Positions 50,306-60,275 of a DNA stretch of 64,000 nucleotides are shown one piece after another. Source of the DNA: DCFW01 sp963790715 (lineage in GTDB: Bacteria > Bacteroidota > Bacteroidia > Bacteroidales > Bacteroidaceae); NCBI GenBank assembly GCA_963790715.1, contig CAWBPN010000002.1, positions 62,001 through 126,000 on the forward strand, in the 5' to 3' direction. The notes under the pieces were generated by a model that had not been told where the DNA came from, did not search any database, and worked only from the letters and a program-made list of their open reading frames with translations. A program made the position numbers and the translations under genes. Each line of letters starts with the position of its first letter. The first letter of the stretch is position 1.

Positions 50306-53300
50306 ATGTTTATGAAAAACATTACGTTGTTCTTTTTGGCACTCTTAATGAGCGTGCAAATAATGGCACAGCAAGGGCATATAACCGGAATCGTCGTTGA
50401 TAGCAAGGACGGCTCGGCAATGCCTGGCGTAAACGTGCAAGTAAAAGGAACTACCAATGGAACCATAACAGATTTGAACGGTAAGTTTGATTTGACCGTT
50501 TCTTCTCAGAATGGTACATTGCAAGTTTCTTGTGTGGGCTATAAAACTCAACTAATTACTATTGGAAGTAGAAAAAATTTTAAAGTATTTCTTGTTGAAG
50601 CTTCTAAAGAACTTAATGAGGTTGTCGTGGTAGGTTACGGTACGATGAGAAAAAGCGATCTTTCCGGAGCGGCAGCGTCAATGAATGAAAGTCAATTAAA
50701 AGGTTCGATTATTACAAATTTGGACCAATCGTTTCAAGGTCGTGTCGCAGGTGTAACGGCAGTTATAACGAGTGGCGCTCCAGGCTCGTCTTCTTCTATT
50801 CGTGTACGTGGTCAGGCAACAATTAATGCCGGTGCTGAACCATTATATGTTATTGATGGTGTAATTTACAACAATTCAGGTAGTAATGGAAGTATCAGTG
50901 AAAGCGGTGCTTCCGTAGGATTAGGTGATGCATTAGGAAACGGTTCGGTTTCTACAGTTTCACCATTATCAACAATTAATCCGAACGATATTGTATCTAT
51001 GGAAATTTTAAAGGATGCGTCGGCAACGGCTATATATGGAGCACAAGGTGCTAATGGTGTAGTGCTGATTACAACCAAACGTGGTAAAGCCGGAGAAGCA
51101 AAATTTTCATATGACGGCATGATGGCTTGGCAATATCAGGAAAAACGTCTTGATATGATGAACTTGCGGGATTTTGCTGAATATTACAATTCGATGGTTT
51201 CTCAAGGATTCGGCACAGCACGTGATGATTTTTCAAATCCTTCAGCATTAGGTAAGGGTACTAATTGGCAGGATGCTATATTCCGTACCGCCTTTGAACA
51301 TTCGCACGAAATATCGGCACAAGGAGGTAATGACAGAGTAAAATATTATGTATCAGGCAATTATATGGATCAAGATGGAACATTGATAGGTTCTAATTTT
51401 AAGCGATATGGATTCCGTACCAATTTGGATGCCCAATTAAAAAGTTGGTTAAAGCTTGGTATTAATACGTCATTTAATAATACAGATGAAAAGTTATTGA
51501 AAGCAGATCAATCGGAAGGAATAATTACGTATGCGTTGACAACAACTCCGGATATACCTATTTATGATATTGATGGAAAATATACATCAGTTAGTCGTCA
51601 GGGTGTTACAAATCCTAATCCTATTGCTTTAGCGTTGGATAACGACATTCGTTTGAAGCGCAATAGTTTGGAAGGTAGTTTCTTTGCGGATGTTAACCCA
51701 ATTAAAAATTTGGTTTGGCATGCAGAGTTAGGTTATAATTTTGGGTGGTCGCGTGCTTCAGTATTTTATCCTACGGAGGATTTTGGTAATTGGACACGGA
51801 CATCCAATACAGCTTCCGTTCAAAAAAATACTAATACATTCTGGCAATTGAAGAATTATTTAACTTATACCGGTAATATAGGCAAACATAATTTTAGTGC
51901 TATGATTGGGCAAGAATGCTGGGAATCAAAATATGATTTTGCATATGTATTAAATACAGCATTACCTTCCAACTCGGTTAAGAATCCCGCGTTAGGGACA
52001 GGAACACCATCAATTAATTCCGGCTTCGGTTCTACTACAATGGCATCATTCTTTACTCGTGAGACATACAATTATAATGATCGCTATTTGTTTACTTATA
52101 CATTCCGTCGTGATGGTTCTTCAAATTTCGGTCCAAATAATCGTTGGGGATCATTTAATTCTTTTGCTACATCTTGGCGCTTTTCTAATGAAAAATTCTT
52201 TGAGGGTTTAAAGAACATTATTAGCAATGGTAAGTTACGTATCGGCTGGGGACAAACCGGTAACTCAAATATTGGCGGTTATAAATGGGGAGCTTCGATG
52301 TCTAAGATGGAAACAGGACTTGGAGCTGGATACCGTCAATCAAATATAGCCAATACAAGTATTCATTGGGAGAAACAAAGACAAACTAATATAGGTATAG
52401 ACTTAGGCTTTTTTAATGATAGGTATAACTTGACAATCGACTGGTATGATAAAGTATCAAGTGACATGTTGATGCCTTTGCAATTGCCATCATATATGGG
52501 AACATCCGGTAATGCATCTTCTGCATTAGCTGCGCCCTGGGGTAATTATGGTAAGATAGGTAATAAAGGTTTTGAAGTTACATTGGATACCCATCCGATC
52601 AAGACAAAGGACTTTTCTTGGGACTCACAGCTTGAAATCTCATGGAACAGAAATAAATTATTAGCCCTTAACGGTACAGCTTCAGCATCTATTTTAGGCT
52701 ATGGTATGTGGACAGATATCGTATCTAAAAGTGATGTGGGACATCCATTATTCCAATTTTACGGTTATAAATGTGATGGCGTATATAAGAATTTAGCTGA
52801 TCTTCAAAAATGGGCTAAACCTACTGCTTATCCAGCAAATGGTCAATTTAACAAAAGCACTACTCCATGGGTTGGTGATATCAGATATAAGGATTTGAAT
52901 AAAGACGGTAAGATTGATGAAAGCGATCGTACTTATTTAGGTTCACCTATGCCGAAATACACTTTCGGATGGACAAATACTTTCCATTATAAGGGTTTTG
53001 ATTTAAGTGTTTTCGTTAATGGCTCTGTTGGTAATAAAGTATTTAATTATTTGAGTATTCAATTGACAGAGATGAATAATCTTTATGTTAACCAGTTGAA
53101 GAAAGTTAATAATCATGCCGTAATTACGGCAATCAATCCTAATAAGGATTATTCGAGTGGTTATAAAGGTAATAATGCAATAACTGCTTATCATTGGTAT
53201 GATGATATAGATAATGTACAGGTCCTTAACGGAGGTAGTATGCCACGTGTCGTTATTGGTGATCCTAACGAAAATAACCGTATTAGTGATCGGTATGTTG

Positions 53301-53557
53301 AGAATGGTTCTTATTTAAGAATTAAGAATATTACGTTAGGTTATACATTGCCGAAGAAAATTCTTACACCGGTACATATTGAGAATGTTCGTTTATACTG
53401 TAACATTCAAAATCTATGCACAATTACCGGTTATAAGGGATATGATCCGGAAGTTGGAGCAAGTACTGCTGATCAAAACGGTTATGTATACGGATTGGAT
53501 TATGGGCGTTATCCATCACCTACGGTATATTCTTTTGGTTTGAATGTTACATTTTAA
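50306..53557 (+). CDS. SusC-type TonB-dependent outer membrane transporter
   Basis: 1083 residues (1081 from the Met at 50312). Signal peptide (ending IMAQ), a CarboxypepD_reg-like domain (about 26-100, GHITGIVVDSKDGSAMPGVN), Ton-box region (ELNEVVVVGYGTMRKSDLSG), plug (IRVRGQATINAGAEPLYVID, then MEILKDASATAIYGAQGANG) and a barrel ending in VYSFGLNVTF. With SusD it forms the pedal-bin complex that imports oligosaccharides. Position among GH5, GH26 and GH130 genes predicts mannooligosaccharides. Confidence 0.95.
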   Translation: MFMKNITLFFLALLMSVQIMAQQGHITGIVVDSKDGSAMPGVNVQVKGTTNGTITDLNGKFDLTVSSQNGTLQVSCVGYKTQLITIGSRKNFKVFLVEASKELNEVVVVGYGTMRKSDLSGAAASMNESQLKGSIITNLDQSFQGRVAGVTAVITSGAPGSSSSIRVRGQATINAGAEPLYVIDGVIYNNSGSNGSISESGASVGLGDALGNGSVSTVSPLSTINPNDIVSMEILKDASATAIYGAQGANGVVLITTKRGKAGEAKFSYDGMMAWQYQEKRLDMMNLRDFAEYYNSMVSQGFGTARDDFSNPSALGKGTNWQDAIFRTAFEHSHEISAQGGNDRVKYYVSGNYMDQDGTLIGSNFKRYGFRTNLDAQLKSWLKLGINTSFNNTDEKLLKADQSEGIITYALTTTPDIPIYDIDGKYTSVSRQGVTNPNPIALALDNDIRLKRNSLEGSFFADVNPIKNLVWHAELGYNFGWSRASVFYPTEDFGNWTRTSNTASVQKNTNTFWQLKNYLTYTGNIGKHNFSAMIGQECWESKYDFAYVLNTALPSNSVKNPALGTGTPSINSGFGSTTMASFFTRETYNYNDRYLFTYTFRRDGSSNFGPNNRWGSFNSFATSWRFSNEKFFEGLKNIISNGKLRIGWGQTGNSNIGGYKWGASMSKMETGLGAGYRQSNIANTSIHWEKQRQTNIGIDLGFFNDRYNLTIDWYDKVSSDMLMPLQLPSYMGTSGNASSALAAPWGNYGKIGNKGFEVTLDTHPIKTKDFSWDSQLEISWNRNKLLALNGTASASILGYGMWTDIVSKSDVGHPLFQFYGYKCDGVYKNLADLQKWAKPTAYPANGQFNKSTTPWVGDIRYKDLNKDGKIDESDRTYLGSPMPKYTFGWTNTFHYKGFDLSVFVNGSVGNKVFNYLSIQLTEMNNLYVNQLKKVNNHAVITAINPNKDYSSGYKGNNAITAYHWYDDIDNVQVLNGGSMPRVVIGDPNENNRISDRYVENGSYLRIKNITLGYTLPKKILTPVHIENVRLYCNIQNLCTITGYKGYDPEVGASTADQNGYVYGLDYGRYPSPTVYSFGLNVTF

Positions 53558-53571
53558 ATTTGAAATACATT

Positions 53572-55344
53572 ATGAAAACATATAATTTTAAAACATTAGT
53601 GTGCATTGCTTTGGTTGGTTTTGGATTATCGTCATGTAAGGATTTTTTGAATAAACCGGCTGAAGATAATTACAATGTAAGTAATTTTTATCAAAATGAT
53701 GATCAATGTCGGGAGGGTGTAAATCCTATTTATAATTCTCCGTGGTATGATTTTCAGCGTGGTTTCTTTAAGGTCGGCGAAGTACTTTCCGGTAATTATT
53801 ATTGGGGATCTTCTCCATATCTTACATTTACATTAGACGGAACAGATGCCGATTTGGCTAATATGTCAGCATCTTTGTGGTCCGTAAATGCCTATTGTAA
53901 TACAGTGTATGATAATATCAACAATAGTTCCGACCCTTCGCAAGAGGTAAAGAATTATTGTAAAGGCGAATGTTTGACTTGGAAAGCCATGGCTTATTTC
54001 TACTTAGTCAGGACATTTGGAGCCGTACCTATTATTCATAACAATACGGATATGATTGCTTCAAATTCATATAACAGCGTATATAAAGCTAAAATAGGTG
54101 ACATTTATGATTATATCATTATGACATTGGAAAAGGCTATTACGTTGTTGCCTTCAAAGGATGTTACCGGAACAGGGCGCTTAGATAAGTATAGTGCTGA
54201 AGGATTATTGGCAAAAGTATACCTGACGAAATCAGGGTTTAGTGAAGATAACACTACTTATGTCCCTGGTACATATAGTTATATTACTACAAAAGCTCAT
54301 GCACGTAACGCAAGTGATTTAGCCAATGCTGCGAAATATGCAAAAGATGTTATATATAATAGTGGCAGGACATTGATGGCAAACTATTCCGATATATTTC
54401 GTCTGAAAAATAATGTTAGTGATGAAGCCTTGATATCATGGGCTTGGAATGCAGCATCTGTTCATTGGACATGCCAAAACACGTTACAAAGTGATTTGGC
54501 GATAACAGGTTTTGACGAATTCGGTGATTGTTGGGGTGGTTATTGCGGACCATCGGTAGATTTACAAAATGCTTTCGGTGAAAATGCTTTAAGCCAAATA
54601 CGCAACAATGCCGACGATCGCCGCCAAGCTACTATGATGATGGCAGGAGATAAGTATAATTACTTTTATACAGATGCCGGCGGCTTTGATTATTTGAAGT
54701 TTATTTATCAAGGTTATTCAGCACATAAGGGTCCGGGACAATATCAATCGCCTACAGGCGCAAATGAAGTAAAACATCTTTATGGAGATGCCGCTGACCA
54801 TGTTTCTGCTTTAGGTGTTTCCGCATCTAATATGCATAGTGGCTTGTATACACATATTCTCCGTCTGGCAGATGTGTATCTAATATATGCTGAGGCTGTG
54901 TTAGGCGATAATGCTTCTACTTCGGATGCTTCGGCTATAGATGCATTTTATCAGGTACGCCATAGATCAGTCAAAGGTTATATCAGACCTTCGTCCATTA
55001 CATGGAGTGATATATGGAAAGAACGTCGTTTGGAATTAGCTTGTGAAGGTGATCGTTGGTATGATTATATTCGTTTATTTTATTATAATCCTGATGAGGC
55101 AATAAATGAAATAAAGGCTCAAAGGCGTGATGTGTATTACGGTTTGGATGATCTTTATAAAAATTATTATACATCAGGTGCTTGGACAGTAACATCGAGT
55201 ATAAGGTATAATGAAAATCCTACTATTCCTAATGTTACACCTAAGAGTTTTACTATTCCGCTTCCGTCGTCAGATATTTCATATAATCCTCATTTAACGG
55301 AAGCTCCTCAACACGTAGATATTACTCAGTATACTTATAAATAA
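53572..55344 (+). CDS. SusD/RagB-type surface glycan-binding lipoprotein
   Basis: 590 residues from the ATG at 53572 (the upstream TTG at 53560 is unlikely). The signal peptide ends at the lipobox Cys in GLSSCKDFLNKPAEDN, the typical SusD start. TPR-like helices and SusD landmarks follow (KGECLTWKAMAYFYLVRTFG, DVYLIYAEAV, WKERRLELACEGDRWYDYIR). It caps SusC and binds the glycan at the cell surface. Confidence 0.95.
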   Translation: MKTYNFKTLVCIALVGFGLSSCKDFLNKPAEDNYNVSNFYQNDDQCREGVNPIYNSPWYDFQRGFFKVGEVLSGNYYWGSSPYLTFTLDGTDADLANMSASLWSVNAYCNTVYDNINNSSDPSQEVKNYCKGECLTWKAMAYFYLVRTFGAVPIIHNNTDMIASNSYNSVYKAKIGDIYDYIIMTLEKAITLLPSKDVTGTGRLDKYSAEGLLAKVYLTKSGFSEDNTTYVPGTYSYITTKAHARNASDLANAAKYAKDVIYNSGRTLMANYSDIFRLKNNVSDEALISWAWNAASVHWTCQNTLQSDLAITGFDEFGDCWGGYCGPSVDLQNAFGENALSQIRNNADDRRQATMMMAGDKYNYFYTDAGGFDYLKFIYQGYSAHKGPGQYQSPTGANEVKHLYGDAADHVSALGVSASNMHSGLYTHILRLADVYLIYAEAVLGDNASTSDASAIDAFYQVRHRSVKGYIRPSSITWSDIWKERRLELACEGDRWYDYIRLFYYNPDEAINEIKAQRRDVYYGLDDLYKNYYTSGAWTVTSSIRYNENPTIPNVTPKSFTIPLPSSDISYNPHLTEAPQHVDITQYTYK

Positions 55345-55354
55345 ATATAATAAG

Positions 55355-56653
55355 ATGAATAATATGAAATTTAGAATAAACATATTGGGCTATGTATTAA
55401 TTAGTATTGTAGCCTTATTATTGAGCTTCGCTTTTCAATCTTGTGAGGATCAACCTGACAAGTATAAGATAGCAAGCGGCACTCCTACAATTTATTATGC
55501 TCGTCTTAGTAGGGTTTCGTCAAAGGATTCTCTGATTACGGGTGCATATATGGGGCAGAATGTTACTTTTGTTGGAGAAAATTTGAGAAGCATTACTAAA
55601 ATGTACTTCAATGATCAGGAAGCTGTTTTAAATTCAAGCTTCATTACCAGTAATACTATATTGGTAGATGTTCCTAACAATTTATCCAATAATCCTACCG
55701 ATAAAATATATATGGTTAACAAAGATGGCGATACCACTATATACAATTTTAAAGTTCTTGTACCGAAACCTGTTGTTTCAACTTTGAATAATGAATATGC
55801 TGCTGATGGCGATACGGCAACTTTAACCGGTGATTACCTGTTAAACTATGCATCCAGTCCATTGCAAATCACTATGGCCGGTAATGTACCGGTAACCAAA
55901 TTTATCAGTTATTCAAAGACAGCAATTAAATTCGTTGTTCCTACAGGTTCGCAGAAAGGTTTTTTGACTGTTACGTCAAAATACGGTAAGAGCCAATCTT
56001 CATTCTATTTCCGTGATGACCGTTATGTACTTTTTGATTGGGACGGTAATGGAAAGGCATTGGCTTCGGGTCATGGTTGGAGAAACGGTAAAATTGCAAC
56101 CAGCATTGATGGAGTTAATTCTCTTTCCGGAAACTTCTTGTATTTTAAAGGATCTTTGGACGGAGGTATTGGTGTTACATGGGATGAAGATGATTTTTCA
56201 TTTGATTATTGGCCTGATGTTTCTAACGGATACCCGGAGTTGAGTTCTTTGTTTGATGCTTCGGATCTAAGTAAATTAGAGTTGAAGTTTGAAGTTAATA
56301 TTCCTAATCTCTGGGATGCTTGCTCAATGCAAATAATCTTTACAGGCAATGATGATGTGACTTATGCTAAAGCGACTAATTCGTATCTTTCATCTTCTAC
56401 ACTTCCTCGTGCTTTGTGGACACCGTGGTACGGTACGGATAAAGGTTATACTACCAAGGGATGGACTACTGTGACCATACCGTTGAGTGATTTCAAGTAT
56501 GGTTCTGACGGTTCTACACTAACTACGGCATTAACCGGCGGCCCTGGTAAATTGACCGGATTGACGTTCTTTGTATGGAAAGGTCCTTATGCAGGTACAT
56601 CATGCACACCTACTATTTGTATCGACAATATCCGTATTGCTCCGATTAATTAA
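55355..56653 (+). CDS. Surface glycan-binding lipoprotein with IPT/TIG-type domains
   Basis: 432 residues (429 from the Met at 55364). Lipobox at FAFQSCEDQPDKY. Two IPT/TIG-like Ig domains (about 45-130 and 130-215: GAYMGQNVTFVGENLRSITK, ADGDTATLTGDYLLNYASSP) are followed by a larger C-terminal beta-sandwich (about 220-430, YVLFDWDGNGKALASGHGWR, CIDNIRIAPIN) like the carbohydrate-binding domain of glycan-binding surface proteins. It is the SusE/F-position protein of this locus; ligand presumably mannan. Confidence 0.82.
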   Translation: MNNMKFRINILGYVLISIVALLLSFAFQSCEDQPDKYKIASGTPTIYYARLSRVSSKDSLITGAYMGQNVTFVGENLRSITKMYFNDQEAVLNSSFITSNTILVDVPNNLSNNPTDKIYMVNKDGDTTIYNFKVLVPKPVVSTLNNEYAADGDTATLTGDYLLNYASSPLQITMAGNVPVTKFISYSKTAIKFVVPTGSQKGFLTVTSKYGKSQSSFYFRDDRYVLFDWDGNGKALASGHGWRNGKIATSIDGVNSLSGNFLYFKGSLDGGIGVTWDEDDFSFDYWPDVSNGYPELSSLFDASDLSKLELKFEVNIPNLWDACSMQIIFTGNDDVTYAKATNSYLSSSTLPRALWTPWYGTDKGYTTKGWTTVTIPLSDFKYGSDGSTLTTALTGGPGKLTGLTFFVWKGPYAGTSCTPTICIDNIRIAPIN

Positions 56654-56678
56654 AGTATATAATTAATTGAATATTATT

Positions 56679-58718
56679 ATGAAGAAATATATATTATCAA
56701 CTGTTTGGATGTTATGTCTGCTCATATTGAGCAGCATGGCATTAACAGCCTGCGACAATAATGATTTGTCAACTGACCAGTATGGAAACGGCATTTCATT
56801 GAATTCATTTGGCCCGTGCCCTGTGTTGCGTGGCGGTACATTGGAGTTCTTAGGTACTAATTTGGATCAAATAACAAAGGTGAAAATCCCGGGAGTGGAT
56901 ACTATTACCAATATAACTGTTGTATCTAAAGGAAAACACAGCGAAATAACCATACAGGTTCCTAAGGATAATTGTACACCGGGGCTTGTTAGTTTGGTAA
57001 CTGTTAAGGGGGGTGTTATTACCACCGCAACACCTATTTCTTATATAGAGAATATTACGCTTAGTAAATTTTATATCGGATCATCCGGTACTGAAGCCGG
57101 CAGTGTAGGTGATTCTTTAACTATAGAAGGAGATTACCTGAATTTAATACATGCAGTTATTTTCCAAAATAATATTAAAGTTCCAGATACTAAATTCGGT
57201 ATTCATACACGGTATAAAATAACAGTAGCCATACCAAAGCATGCTCAAACCGGTAAGATTTGTTTATCTGATGAGAATGCAAGTGGAGCCAATTATTTGT
57301 ATTCAAGTGATGCATTGACTGTTAATTTACCAACGTGTACGGCAATGAGTCCTGTTAAACCTAAAGCCGGTGCTACCATGACCTTTACCGGAACTAGTCT
57401 TAACCTTATTCAATATATAGCTTTTCAAGGTGCTAAAATCGATTCAACAGTTCTGACTATAAGTGCTGACGGTAAAACAATAACGTGTGCTTTACCTGCA
57501 ACAGCTACTGACGGTGAAGTTAATTTGGTTACGTATTCCGGCATCAATATTCCTGCAGGAACGATTACTACGGTTGTTCCTACAAATCTGGCATTATCAC
57601 CGAATCCTGTTAAGAGCGGTGCAACAATTACTATCACAGGTAATGATCTTGATTTGGTTACCGGTATTGCATTTAATAATGCGAGCGGCACTATTGCCAC
57701 ACAAAGTGCGACGAAGATTACAGCTGTTGTTCCTACTGCTGCACAAGTTGGTAATGTAACTTTATCATTGGTTAACGGTAAGACTGTTACTGTTGCTTAT
57801 GTATTAGTTAAACCTGTCATAGCTTCATTCTCTCCGTCAACGCTTATAGCAGGCAATGATGTAACTATTACCGGTACGGATTTGGATTTGATAGCTTCCA
57901 TTGTATTCCCAGGTAGTGGATCGCCTACAGTAACAGCAGCTAATTTCAAATCGCAAAGCGCAACATCAATAGTAGTAACAATTCCTGCATCTGCAAACGG
58001 TAGTACTATTTCTTTGAATGTGAATAACGGTACCACTATTAGCAACATAACCGGTTTGACAATTAATCCGTCAACAGATCCTGTTATTTCAACAGCTCCA
58101 ACATCAACGAATCCGGGAAATCAAATTACAATTACCGGTAAGAATTTCACCAATGTTGAAGATTTTTATATAGGTACTTATAAAGTTACAAGCTATAGCT
58201 CTCGTTCGGATAATTCTGTTACGTTGACAGTTCCATCAACAGTACCTTATGGCACGTATACAATAAATATGGTAAATTATAGCAGTAAGACGTTTACCGG
58301 ACCGAGTATTACAATTAGTCCTGCAGAAGTTACTGTTACACAAGATGGTGGAACTTATATAGATAATAATAACACCGTTACATTCCCTGTAGTGTTGGCA
58401 TGGGCTGCCGGAGGTCGTTTTGCGATTTTCAGTAATTCTCCTTATGATATGTCATCGTGGACTTTGACTGCCGGGTCATCTGTGATGAAGGTATACAAAA
58501 CTGCAGCTAATCAAACAGGACAGGCTCAAATTAATGATGCAAATTGGAATCAATTGACGACTGCGGCAGATTGGAATGGGAATACATCAGTAATTTCCGT
58601 TACTATGACTCAGGCAATGATTAATGCCATTACATCTTCTTTGTCGTCAAGTAGTCATGTTGCATTTGTTATACAAGGTAGTGGATTAACGATTTCAAAG
58701 ATTACTATTACACCATAA
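56679..58718 (+). CDS. Multi-domain IPT/TIG surface lipoprotein
   Basis: 679 residues from the ATG at 56679. Signal peptide and lipobox ALTACDNNDL. About five tandem IPT/TIG domains follow, each opening with a phrase like AGATMTFTGTSLNLIQYIAF, SGATITITGNDLDLVTGIAF, AGNDVTITGTDLDLIASIVF and PGNQITITGKNFTNVEDFYI. The C-terminal ~130 residues (TVTQDGGTYIDNNNTVTFPV) form a separate sandwich that is likely to hold the glycan site. It extends far from the membrane and should help capture mannan. The internal repeats are similar enough to suggest recent domain duplication. Confidence 0.82.
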   Translation: MKKYILSTVWMLCLLILSSMALTACDNNDLSTDQYGNGISLNSFGPCPVLRGGTLEFLGTNLDQITKVKIPGVDTITNITVVSKGKHSEITIQVPKDNCTPGLVSLVTVKGGVITTATPISYIENITLSKFYIGSSGTEAGSVGDSLTIEGDYLNLIHAVIFQNNIKVPDTKFGIHTRYKITVAIPKHAQTGKICLSDENASGANYLYSSDALTVNLPTCTAMSPVKPKAGATMTFTGTSLNLIQYIAFQGAKIDSTVLTISADGKTITCALPATATDGEVNLVTYSGINIPAGTITTVVPTNLALSPNPVKSGATITITGNDLDLVTGIAFNNASGTIATQSATKITAVVPTAAQVGNVTLSLVNGKTVTVAYVLVKPVIASFSPSTLIAGNDVTITGTDLDLIASIVFPGSGSPTVTAANFKSQSATSIVVTIPASANGSTISLNVNNGTTISNITGLTINPSTDPVISTAPTSTNPGNQITITGKNFTNVEDFYIGTYKVTSYSSRSDNSVTLTVPSTVPYGTYTINMVNYSSKTFTGPSITISPAEVTVTQDGGTYIDNNNTVTFPVVLAWAAGGRFAIFSNSPYDMSSWTLTAGSSVMKVYKTAANQTGQAQINDANWNQLTTAADWNGNTSVISVTMTQAMINAITSSLSSSSHVAFVIQGSGLTISKITITP

Positions 58719-58750
58719 AAGCATAGACAAAATATAGTGTATCATTTAAA

Positions 58751-58795
58751 TGGAGGGGAATATGCCCTTGTTGTATTCCCCTCCATTTTTAATTA
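58751..58795 (+). terminator. Intrinsic terminator inside the mannan locus
   Basis: A perfect 12-bp stem TGGAGGGGAATA/TATTCCCCTCCA followed by TTTTTAATT, between the multi-IPT lipoprotein gene and the first GH26 gene. It would separate or attenuate expression of the downstream enzymes. Confidence 0.85.
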
Positions 58796-58802
58796 ATATA
58801 GT

Positions 58803-60263
58803 ATGAAGCATTTAAAATTAAAGTTATTAATAATAGCAAGCAGTATCTTATTCCTGTATTCTTGTAGTGGAGGATCAGGTGGCGGAAACGGTGATGAAGG
58901 TACGGCACCTGTTGTTGTTAGTACTTCTCCTACAAGTGGGGCAACAGATGTTGCATCCGGTGACCTCGCTATTACACTTACTTTTGACCAAGTAATCAAC
59001 TTTGTTACTGCCAATTATATTCAAATAATATTGAAGGGTGCTTCTTCTTCAGCTACAGTAAGCAGTGCTAATTTAAGCAGTGATTATAAGACCTTAACCA
59101 TTAGTGCCACAGGTTTGACAAAAGGCGCCACCTATACCTTAACAGTTCCTGCCGGTCTGATTAAAGGCACGGGAACGTTATACAATAAAGAAATTACACT
59201 CTCTTTCACAACCATCGCAGCACCGACTATTTCATCAACTCCTGTTGATGCTAATGCTACAACAAAATGTAAAAGTCTGTATACTTATTTGAAGTCGATA
59301 TACGGAACAAAATGTTTGTCGGCTGCAATGGCCGATGTATCGTGGAATACTACGGGAGCCGATAAGGAATATACCATTACCGGTAAATATCCGGCAATAA
59401 ATTGCTATGATTTCATCTTTATATATGCATCACCTGCCAATTGGATAGACTATTCGGATATTACACCTGTTACCAATTGGGCTAATAATAATGGCATCGT
59501 CTCTCTTGAGTGGCACTTTAAAGTACCTAAAACGTCTACATCCGATTCTACTGATGTCACGTATGATCCTACACAAACCACATTCCGTTGTAAGAAAATT
59601 TTTACCAGCGGTTCTTGGGAACAAACATATTTTTATAAACAAATTGACAAAGTCTGTGCCGTATTGCTTAATTTGCAGAATGCAGGCATTGCTGCAATAT
59701 GGCGTCCGTTTCATGAAGCCGCCGGCAATACGTATGCTAAGAATTATACAGGAACAGCATGGTTCTGGTGGGGATATGACGGTGCCACTTACTATGTAAA
59801 ATTGTGGCAGGCAATGTATTCGTATTTTCAACAGAAAGGCATACATAATCTGATATGGGTATGGGTTACGCAAAATTATAATGGAGACAGCAGTCAATAT
59901 GGCATTGATTCTGCGTTTTATCCCGGTGATAATTATGTGGATATTATTGGTCGCGACCTTTATGGTGACACCGCAGATCAGTGTTATACCGAGTATTCGC
60001 AAATCAGTACGCTCTATCCGAATAAAATGGTAACTTTGGCTGAGTGTGGAAATAGCGTAACCAATAATACTACTATAACTGCAACGCAAGCAAATATTTC
60101 GGATCAATGGTTGAAAGGCTGTCGCTGGCTTTATTTTATGCCGTGGTATGATTATAATTATTGCCAGGGCACGTCAACGACTAATTATATGTGCAGCGAC
60201 AGTTTTTGGAGAGATGCTATGAGCCGGTCGTATGTTATAGATCGTAGTCAGGTAAGTTATTAA
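58803..60263 (+). CDS. GH26 endo-beta-1,4-mannanase lipoprotein with Ig-like domain
   Basis: 486 residues. Lipobox at LFLYSCSGGSGGGNG; the Ser/Gly-rich stretch after Cys with Asp/Glu is like surface lipoproteins. An Ig-like Big_5 domain (about 35-140, STSPTSGATDVASGDLAITL) precedes the GH26 barrel (about 155-486). The catalytic acid/base is Glu305 in IWRPFHEAAGN and the nucleophile Glu414 in VTLAECGNS; WFWWG after the acid loop is typical. It probably makes the first cuts in mannan at the cell surface. It starts 8 bp after a terminator, so its expression may be separately set. Confidence 0.9.
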   Translation: MKHLKLKLLIIASSILFLYSCSGGSGGGNGDEGTAPVVVSTSPTSGATDVASGDLAITLTFDQVINFVTANYIQIILKGASSSATVSSANLSSDYKTLTISATGLTKGATYTLTVPAGLIKGTGTLYNKEITLSFTTIAAPTISSTPVDANATTKCKSLYTYLKSIYGTKCLSAAMADVSWNTTGADKEYTITGKYPAINCYDFIFIYASPANWIDYSDITPVTNWANNNGIVSLEWHFKVPKTSTSDSTDVTYDPTQTTFRCKKIFTSGSWEQTYFYKQIDKVCAVLLNLQNAGIAAIWRPFHEAAGNTYAKNYTGTAWFWWGYDGATYYVKLWQAMYSYFQQKGIHNLIWVWVTQNYNGDSSQYGIDSAFYPGDNYVDIIGRDLYGDTADQCYTEYSQISTLYPNKMVTLAECGNSVTNNTTITATQANISDQWLKGCRWLYFMPWYDYNYCQGTSTTNYMCSDSFWRDAMSRSYVIDRSQVSY

Positions 60264-60275
60264 ATCAATATTATA

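Noticed and set aside
59430..60107. 225-codon - strand ORF opposite the first GH26 gene
   Set aside because: It is wholly inside a well-supported GH26 gene on the other strand and encodes a Cys/Ile/Arg-rich sequence typical of antisense shadow frames.
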